Below are positions 52,901-61,900 of a stretch of 64,000 nucleotides of DNA, piece by piece (position 1 is the first letter of the stretch; each line of letters opens with the position of its first letter). A model generated the notes under the pieces. The model saw nothing but the letters and a program-made list of their open reading frames with translations. It made no database searches and was not told the origin of the DNA. The stretch comes from Strigops habroptila. Lineage: Eukaryota > Chordata > Aves > Psittaciformes > Psittacidae. Where the stretch lies: assembly GCF_004027225.2 (NCBI RefSeq), contig NC_044283.2, positions 31,146,707 through 31,210,706 on the forward strand, written 5' to 3'. A program made the translations under genes and the position numbers.

Positions 52901-55900
52901 TACAGAATTGAGTTTTATACTACTATTTGTAGCAATACTCACAGTAATAATACCCTCATAGTAATCTTGCAATAAAGCAGTATACCCAGCCTTTCTTTCC
53001 TTGCTTTTAAATTGATGAGATCCTGTATGAGTCCAGTTATTAGTCCTTATTTCTTCCACCAGATTTTAAATCCCAGAAAATCAGCATTCTTGTCTAGTCA
53101 GACAATAGAGGAGAGAGTGGGCCACTATTTTCATTGACTATTTAAGAAGCTTGAGGAACTGAGTTTTCTGAATTAACTGTTGTCTTAATCTGCAATTAAC
53201 TGGCATGGATTCCGTCCCAAGTATAGGTGGACTTAAGTTTGGTAATTTCTACACACCTTTAATTTAAAGAGAGAGAGGTTTTTTACATCTGATGCCTCAG
53301 ACTAGTATCTGTAACTACAATGTAATTGAAGCTTAACATCAGCTATACTAAACATTGATTTAAATGGTCTGTAAAATGTATAAAAGGTCTCTCTGCTCAT
53401 CATTTTATGAAGAAAAATGATGTCCTGCATTTGCTCCACTGACAATTTTCCACTTCTTGCCATAATCATCTTTTATCTTCCTTGGGTTAAGGTCAAGCCA
53501 GCTGGCTTTCATCCATATTCTCTCTCCCAGGTACTTTCACATCTGAATAATATTATAGCCATTTGTACTAACAAAGTGGCATAAAGCTAGGTGACACTGG
53601 CATCTGTGTTGTTTCATAGCCTTTCGAGAAGGCCTTGTGTAAGTTGAAAAGGAAAGTAAATAAGGTTCCTTGTGGGAGTCAACTTACAAGGTCTCTTTGT
53701 TCTTTATTCATCACTTCCAGTTTCTTTCTCAGGCAGCTTACAGTACCGTTTCAGCTATTCCTAATTTAGCATCCTGTTGGAATATGCCAGTTATCACTGA
53801 ATTCAGTTTGTGGGTTTATTCTTAGATTTCTAAATGAAACTGGGAATCAGTAGAGTCATTATGACTATTGAAAAAATCAGGGATTTGAAGTAAGAAATCT
53901 CTTACTAATTCAAAGCATAACATGCTTACTTCATTTTCAGAATTTGTTGCTACAAGTGGACCATCCCTTATGAGAATAACTTAGTTTTAGTCAATCCTCT
54001 TTAATGGAAAGCTTGAAATTAATTTTGCAGAATATTAAAACAGATTTACTGCTCTTCAAGTTAGGAAATTCAGAGGAAAAGATGTTGCCATTATGCAGCA
54101 AGCCAATAATGTGACTGAAACACTTTTCTCTCCTGTTTGTCTGTTTACCTGTATTTGTATTGCAGTTAGTGGAAAGGTAAAGAGAAATGAGGCAGGGCAT
54201 TATTCTCATTTAAATGACTGCACAATATATTAGATCAGAATAGAGGCTCATTTGTGTCTATGGAAACAGGTGTGGTCATTTCATTTTCACCAATCTAAAA
54301 TAAAAAATTCAGTTTTTATGAACAATAAATAATAGTTTTAAATGATTAAGGCTTTTTTTTTATCATTACCCCTTCAGAGAGAGAATTTATTTAATGCTAT
54401 GAAGTGCAGAAGGAGCACAGGAATAGTTTTCAGTTGCCTGCAATTCTGCAGAAAAGCATACTGGGTTGAGTTTCTGGGGTGAGGTTTTTGTTTGAGGTTT
54501 TTTCGTTTAGTGAGGCTGACCAAATGGGAATTGTGAAAAGACTTAGATTGTATATTTTTAAATAGTTCTTTAAATATGGGTGAATGCAACCTAAGTCTAA
54601 GATTTTGAAATGTTTTTGCAAGATGAAAGGCTGTAATTTAACATTTGATATCTTTTCAGTGTACTTGAGGGATATTGTTTGAATGTGCTGAGGGATTTAA
54701 TTGCTTAAAACACATAAGAAATCAGGGTATCTGCATTTCAGTATTTTGTGTCGTATAGTAGAGGATAACAATATTAAAAGACAAATAGTGATTACTTCTC
54801 TGAATTAGTCTGCTCACTTGAAGAGTGGAGCTGTCTTAATTGAAGGACATGAAATATCTCTCTGCCTACATATATATACTATGTCATTATATTTCTCCCT
54901 GGAGAAGAACATGAGGATGAAGAGGAAGCTAAGAGTACATGAAATACAATCTTGAGAATCCTAAACTGATTATACTAAAGTACGGAAAAGTCTCTCTCAT
55001 TTCTTTAGTTGTTGGATGTTGAAAGGAAGGGATTTGTGTTGTTACTGCTTAATATTTTTCCTTGTGGTTGATACATGAATACTACTAATGGATATTGCAT
55101 TGTACATTTTTTACAAATCAGTGTGTAAATTTGAAATTAATATAGTATATTTCAGAGAATGTAGATATGAAATAGTTTTTTGTGGTACATGATGTTGAAC
55201 TACTGCATACTGTTCAAAATTTTTGTCCTAGTTTCTTCATTTAGAGTTTCTCCATCTGCTATAAATTTATAGCCTCTTCTGTTATGAAATAAAGTCAGAC
55301 TTAGAGGACTCTTAAGTCCAGTTTGCAGGTTCGTATATGCAGATCTTCATAGATATGTATAAACAGTTTTCTATACTTATAGTAAATCCTATAGGTTTAT
55401 AATCTATGACTATGTTGATAAATTAGTACTCTTACGTCTCCCAGATACTTAGTAGGTTTCTGTACTGTGTATTCTGTTTTGTACTTCAACAGTAGAGTTG
55501 GCAAGCACACTGTTGCAAAAATACAGTGTTGTTGATGGGTGGTAGCTTGCATAGGAAGAGCAGAGACTACTGGCTCCCACTTTGCTTCTATCTTGTCTTT
55601 ATAAGAAAAGAGAGAGCTTGGACAGAAGATTCTCCCTAGGCAGGTGCAGCAAGGAGACTAAGCATACTACTTTTGAACTTCAAATGTTGGCAGACACACG
55701 TTAATGCAAGATGGACATTACCATGATGGGGAATACTGTGGCTTATTTAAGACCCTTTTATTACTGTCTTATATTACTAGCTCTTCAGTGTATCAAGAGT
55801 TTCTTTGTAAAAGAGGTAAAATCTATGCATATACATGACAGTAAGGGTAATGAATATGCAGAGTAAGGGTAATGAATAAGCAGTAAAAAAGTGGAATTTT

Positions 55901-58900
55901 GCACAGTCACTATACAAAAATGATAGTTACTTCTGTTTATATGCATGTCTTCTTATTTACAACTCTTGCTATTACAAATGGTCAAAATTAGTTGGTATTA
56001 CTATTCTAATTCTGTGCTTTCAAATATGGTAGTTACTTATTAAAGAAATAGTATTAGTACGTGTTCAAAGATTCCTGACTGATGCAGAGACCACATACTC
56101 GATAGAGAGGAACATTCTTAAGAGAGTGAGTCAGAATTACTTCATTATTTCAAAATTTCTTACAATTCTGTTGTTTTAAACATATTTGGGCAATAAAATT
56201 TAAATGTCATTATCTGCTACTTGTAGAGAAGAATAATATAAAGGACACCTGACTGATGTGACTGGGTTTGAAATACAATCCCATACTTAATAATTTTGAG
56301 ACATAAAATAGGAGTATATGAGGTAATGTCCTTTAATTTCTTTGTAGTTGCATAGTAGAAGGGAAAGGAGATTGTGTACAAAGGGATTTATTTTTATGGT
56401 TTACCTCAACTGACTAGAACTTTTTTTTTTCCCTTTTTTTTAATTCCCCTCCCCCCCCAAGTTTCTGGTTTTCTTTTTCACGCTTTTTCCCCTTCATTGT
56501 AGTTTCCATTATATTATATTGCCGTTATAAGTGTTTCCTGCTAAATGCAATTAATAGCCTAATGTCGTTTTGTGTGAAAATTGCATGACTAAATTAAATT
56601 AATGTTTCTTAATACTAAACTTGTTTTTCAGACTGTGAACATAAACCACAAACTCTTTTAAGAGAAATGTCTATTGTGATGATAGGCATTCTCAGATTAT
56701 TCTTCTGTAACTAATCCAATCATGGCCTTTAATTTTTTTTATTCTAATATTTAAGCGTGCTGATGATATTTCAAGTTCACTGTCAGATACTACACTGCTT
56801 GTACACTTTTTTGGCAAGAAAGGAAAAGCTGAACTGAACTTTGAAGATTTTTATAGGTGAGTCTCAACTTTATCAATTCCCTGTAAAAAATACTTGCATA
56901 CTTGGTCTAATTAATATGTATTATATTACTATACACATTGTTTATTCAGATGTACATAAAGTTTATGTTCCCTTTGTCAATGTCTACAGGATGGGAACCT
57001 TTGTGAACCTGTAACAAGGAACTTACAGGTTAACAATCAAATAAGCTCCCAGAGCAGTACTGTGACCAGAGAGCTAATTCCATCCTTGAGCTGTATAACT
57101 AGGACATCGAGCAGAATCAAGGAAATTATGTTTATATGTAGCTAGTTTTATACTTCATCCAGTTTTGGTGTCCAGAATTTACCAACTATGCTGTTAATGG
57201 GAGGAGTTTATAGAAATATCATAAGAATAGTGAAGAATTAAAAAAGAAAGATTTTAGATTGAAAGGCTGCAAGAGCTCATCGTACTTAGCTTGTTAAAAG
57301 AGTAAGGTTTAATCACAATTGGTAAGTAACTATCTGGGGAATAAATTTGGGGAATTCATTTTGTACCATAGTGGAATTTTCAGTCTAGGGTGTAAAACTA
57401 AAGATCAGTGACCCACTGAAGAAGAAAATTAAGCAAACACAAACTAGAAGTAAATAAAAAATGTAAGCATTAAGTTGTTTAATCCGTAGTAAAACAATTC
57501 ATCTTTGAGTTAAGATTATTGTATTGATTAGAAAGTACATCAACATAGATAAAGGATTTACCAATTTTGCCATCAGCACTACAAAAAGGGAACTAATTTA
57601 CACAATGGTATTTGGCTTTAAATTCTATGAGTATTTTAAGGACATGAATAGGACAAATGTAAGGTACTAGTATTTCCTCATATTTATGTTTGTGCTTTAG
57701 ATTTATGGATAACCTACAGACTGAAGTTCTAGAGATAGAATTCCTTTCCTACTCTAACGGGATGAACACCATTAGTGAGGAAGACTTTGCCCATATTCTT
57801 TTGAGGTATACAAATGTGGAAAATACATCAAGTTACCTGGAAAACATGCGCTGCAGGATTCCTGAAGAAAAGGTAATTGTTTAGCGAGGACAGCAGTGGA
57901 CCACAGCATCCAGTCCCAGTGTCATTGATAGGAAAGCATAGCCCTGTTGGACTGAGTAAGATTCTGTCACTGAATTAATTGGCACCAGGATTTTATTGTG
58001 ATCATAAGCTGTGTGTCTCATGTTTTTCAGATTACTTCTTGAATAAAAAGTATAAGAGTAAATAGCATAGAATTATGTTCCATAGGATTTAGGTGGTAAT
58101 ATTTTTGCAGTTTAGGTAACAAAGCTTTATATTATGTGAATATTCAGTTTAAACAGCAGAAACCATAAGACTTGAAAAAAAAACATTCTTTAGAAATGAG
58201 GTGGTTTTTTATTTTTCTTCTCTTTTGCACTGCCACTGGAATAGCACCTCTTCATAAATAACTGACATTTTGTCTAGTTGTTTTATAGTCTCAATAATCG
58301 ATCATTTCTATATAAGTATTGATGGGTATGTGGTTCTTCTTAATGGCTGAAGAGAGAAAAAATAATAAAACCAGTAAAAGTCATAAGGTAGGTAGTCCTT
58401 CATTTGTTTAACAACCAGTGTGTTGTCAGAAGTGTACCTGAGAGAAATGCAGTCGCAACTGTGCATCAATGGTAATCAGTAAGATAATGTTAAAAGTAGC
58501 CCTTCAAATAGGGATGTTTTGGATATACGCCTTCTCTTTGTGTTTACAGAAGGTGATCAGATTAATCTTCCCTAGAAATCTAACTCTTTCAATAGCGATC
58601 TATTTTAATAGCATTGACAGCAGAGCTTATAAAGGAAAGTAATAAATCAGTTTGGACAGTTTTGGTTTGTTTTGGGTTTGGGTTGGTTTTGGTTGGTGGT
58701 TTGTTGTTGGTTTTTTTGGTGGTGGTGGTTTGGGATTTGTTTTTTTTTTTGTTTTGGGTTTGGGTTTGGTTTGGTGGTGGGTTTTGTGGTTTTTTGGTTT
58801 TTTTTTTTGAGAAATTACATTGTAATTTCAGTGTACAGAGGAAGTAAGATCAGTCAGCTGACCTGATAGAAACACACCTCAAAAATAAATCAACAGCTTT

Positions 58901-61900
58901 CTGTTCAAGTATCTGGATTTTCTTATTCTTCTTGTGGCTGAACAGAAGTAGGTCCACTGAGAGGTGAATGTAGCTGTGAAGCAGGAAGGGAAAGCAGGAC
59001 TGTCTCTTTTGCACCAGATCAGGTGTAAGATGAAGTGGTAGGATTGGGATCTCTAAAAGGTCTGCGCAGCATTCAGTATTCAAAGCCAAGACAGTGCACC
59101 AGAAGTGGTACAAAACTCTTTTTGCACGATTTGCAGATATTTTTTTGTTCAGGGTGGAATGAAGATTTGCATTTATATGGGAATCAGGGAAAAAAAAAAT
59201 AAATTCAGGGCTTGTGTAACAATGACATCTTGGGTAACTGAAAAATGACAGTCGTAGGTACACAGAAATACTTCTTTGAATGGCAAAGGTTGATTAAGTA
59301 AATACAAATACAGACACTGTCTTTTAAACCAGGGAAGTAGTCTTGGAAGTTCATCTCTTAAGTCTTCCAGTGCCACTATTCTGGTAGCAAGCCTTCCACA
59401 GTAGTTTCCTCCTCTTGCTTTCCGGTGGGACCATGAGTTATGGAATACTTCCACACAGAAGGCTGTGACACTCAGTTACAGGTTTGCTTATGCTGCATTC
59501 TGGGAATACCCTGCCACTTGACCAGTGACATATACCAGTGTGTCATACGCTATACCTCCCATAAGTAAAACAAGATGTTGCCATTTTCCATAGCTCCTTA
59601 TTACTGGCTTGGTAAATACACTATCAATATAGTGGAAAAAGTAAGTTACTGTGGCATCTCTTGTACTGGTCCCAGGCTTTTGAGAACTTTACCTCTTACT
59701 ACCATGGAGGCAATATATTAATACATTTGCGCTTTTTTACACTTGTAATAACATTCTAATTTGAAAATTATGAAATGTACTCTCTATATTGTTGCAGTAA
59801 TATGCTGCAATACTAATACAAACCAAAGGATTCCATTTAGAAGAAAAATTAGTCTAGCCTGTGAAGTAATAGGCAGCTACTCTCACAGTTGGCACTGTTA
59901 ATCTTCGGTGGTGCTATATGTAGAAGCCTCTAAAGCAACACGATGGTTATTTGGCATAGTGCAGTCACGTTAAAATGTTCAGATGGCATGCTGCCTCCTC
60001 ACAGGATGTTTTCCTCCCTTTACTAACTGCATCCCAAGCAGTGATTCATTTAAGCTGGCATCTTGGATTGCTACAAATAACAGCTCCTAAAGAAAGTCTA
60101 TGCATTTTTAACAGCATTGGTAGGCATATGTAACTGTAAGGTTTATGTATTCAGTTGTCATCGCTACTGATAATTCTTCTGGTGCATATTGTGTTTCCAT
60201 TTTTTTAGGGTATCACATTTGACGAGTTTAGATCATTTTTCCAATTCTTGAACAACCTAGAAGACTTTACAATTGCAATGCAAATGTATAATTTTGCAAG
60301 TCGTTCCATAGGTCAGGGTAAGTATATTCGTATAAAAATTTGTTGATAAAGATACAGAACTGTTGACAAAACTCCAAAAATGTTTTGGAATTCCTAGTTT
60401 GTAGTTTCAGTGTCTCAGGTAAATGGCTAAAAAGGCTAGGACTCCAGCTTTGAAAGGAAAAGGCTCAGTTATATCAGGAGAGAGATGATAAAGCTTTACA
60501 AAGAAGTCGTAGAAGGGCTGGGTAAGCTGAATGCAGAATAGTTGGTCACCAAATCCTACAATGCAAGAGTTAGGAGGCACTTGATGACATTAATAAGAGA
60601 TCAGTTTAAAGCAAACACAAGTATTTCTTCACACAGTGGACATTTGGAACCTGGCCTTCTACAAAGGATGTAGAAGGAAACAGTGTCAGAAGGTCTGAAG
60701 AGGGATTAGACAGATTTTTGAACAAATCAGTAAGTGGGTGCTGAAAGAACTAGGCAGGTATCTTCTGACTAAAATCATTAATACAACAGTTAAGATGCTT
60801 GGGGAGTGCAGGGGAACAGTATGTGAAGTGGTCAGACTTGCGTGCCCTCTTCAAGTTGCATCCTTATGGGTCTGACACGGTCACACCAGCATAATCCTAC
60901 CTCATGTGGCCTTACCAAAGGACTGTACTGTTTTCTGTGTGCTCTATTTCTTAAGTTCTGTTTTCAGATGTCAATTAAGTAGATGCCATTGGTATATATG
61001 TAACAGAAGTTTAATTATAATATGATTTTCTAATTTTGTTATTACACATAGTATATGGACTCTTATCTTTTGTATAAGATAATTGGTACCAGTTAAACAG
61101 CATCATTTTATATCAGTTGAGAACTACTTGGTTTAGAACTGTGAAATTCAATCCTAATTTTCACATTTTCTTGTTTTTTGAGTGCTTAAATGTAAAAACT
61201 CAAAAGTTTACTTGTATTTCATAATATGTTGTCACAAAGTACAATTAAATTAATTTTGTGTTTTGTTCTTTCTTCTGATGTTCTCTTTATGCAGATGAAT
61301 TCAAACGTGCTGTGTATGTAGCCACAGGTGTGAAGCTTTCGCCACATTTGGTGAACACGGTGTTCAAGATTTTTGATGTTGACAGAGATGACCAGTTGAG
61401 TTACAAAGAATTTATTGGCATTATGAAAGACAGACTCAATCGAGGGTTTAGGGTAAGGATTCTAATTTTTGTAGTTATCTTAGTTAACTTTACTACTTCC
61501 ACTGTGTACTTTAGCACCTGTAGTACCAGTGTGATGCAAACAGTGCACATGTTTAAAGGCATATGTTTTGTAGAAATCTGGATCAGTCTGTAAGATAAAT
61601 TCCTTCTTAAATTCTTGACTTTTTTGTTAGGAAGCAGTACGGAGAGGACCTTTATAGTACACAAACTAAATTGGAAATGGGAAATCCTCTGCATACTGTC
61701 ATTTCTTCTGTATTGTGTGATTGCTATATAGGCATTAAGAACTTTGACAAGGGTATATATTATGTCTGAGTTGTTTGGAGGGAAAAGAGAATTTGTCTCT
61801 CAAACTCTGGCAGTTTAGTTAAAGGTTAGCCTCTTTTAAAACATTTAAAATGCGAAGTGTTGATAATGACTGTTGGAAAGAGTTGCAGCAGAAGATAGTT

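Noticed and set aside
57809-57812. GTATAC inside MICU3 exon 11 as a splice donor
   Set aside because: Sequence after it continues RYTNVENTS in frame, matching MICU3, up to a better-supported donor after EEK.
61453-61593. Hydrophobic read-through extension after MICU3 exon 13
   Set aside because: It follows a good GTAAGG donor and bears no similarity to the known MICU3 C-terminus, so it is intron.
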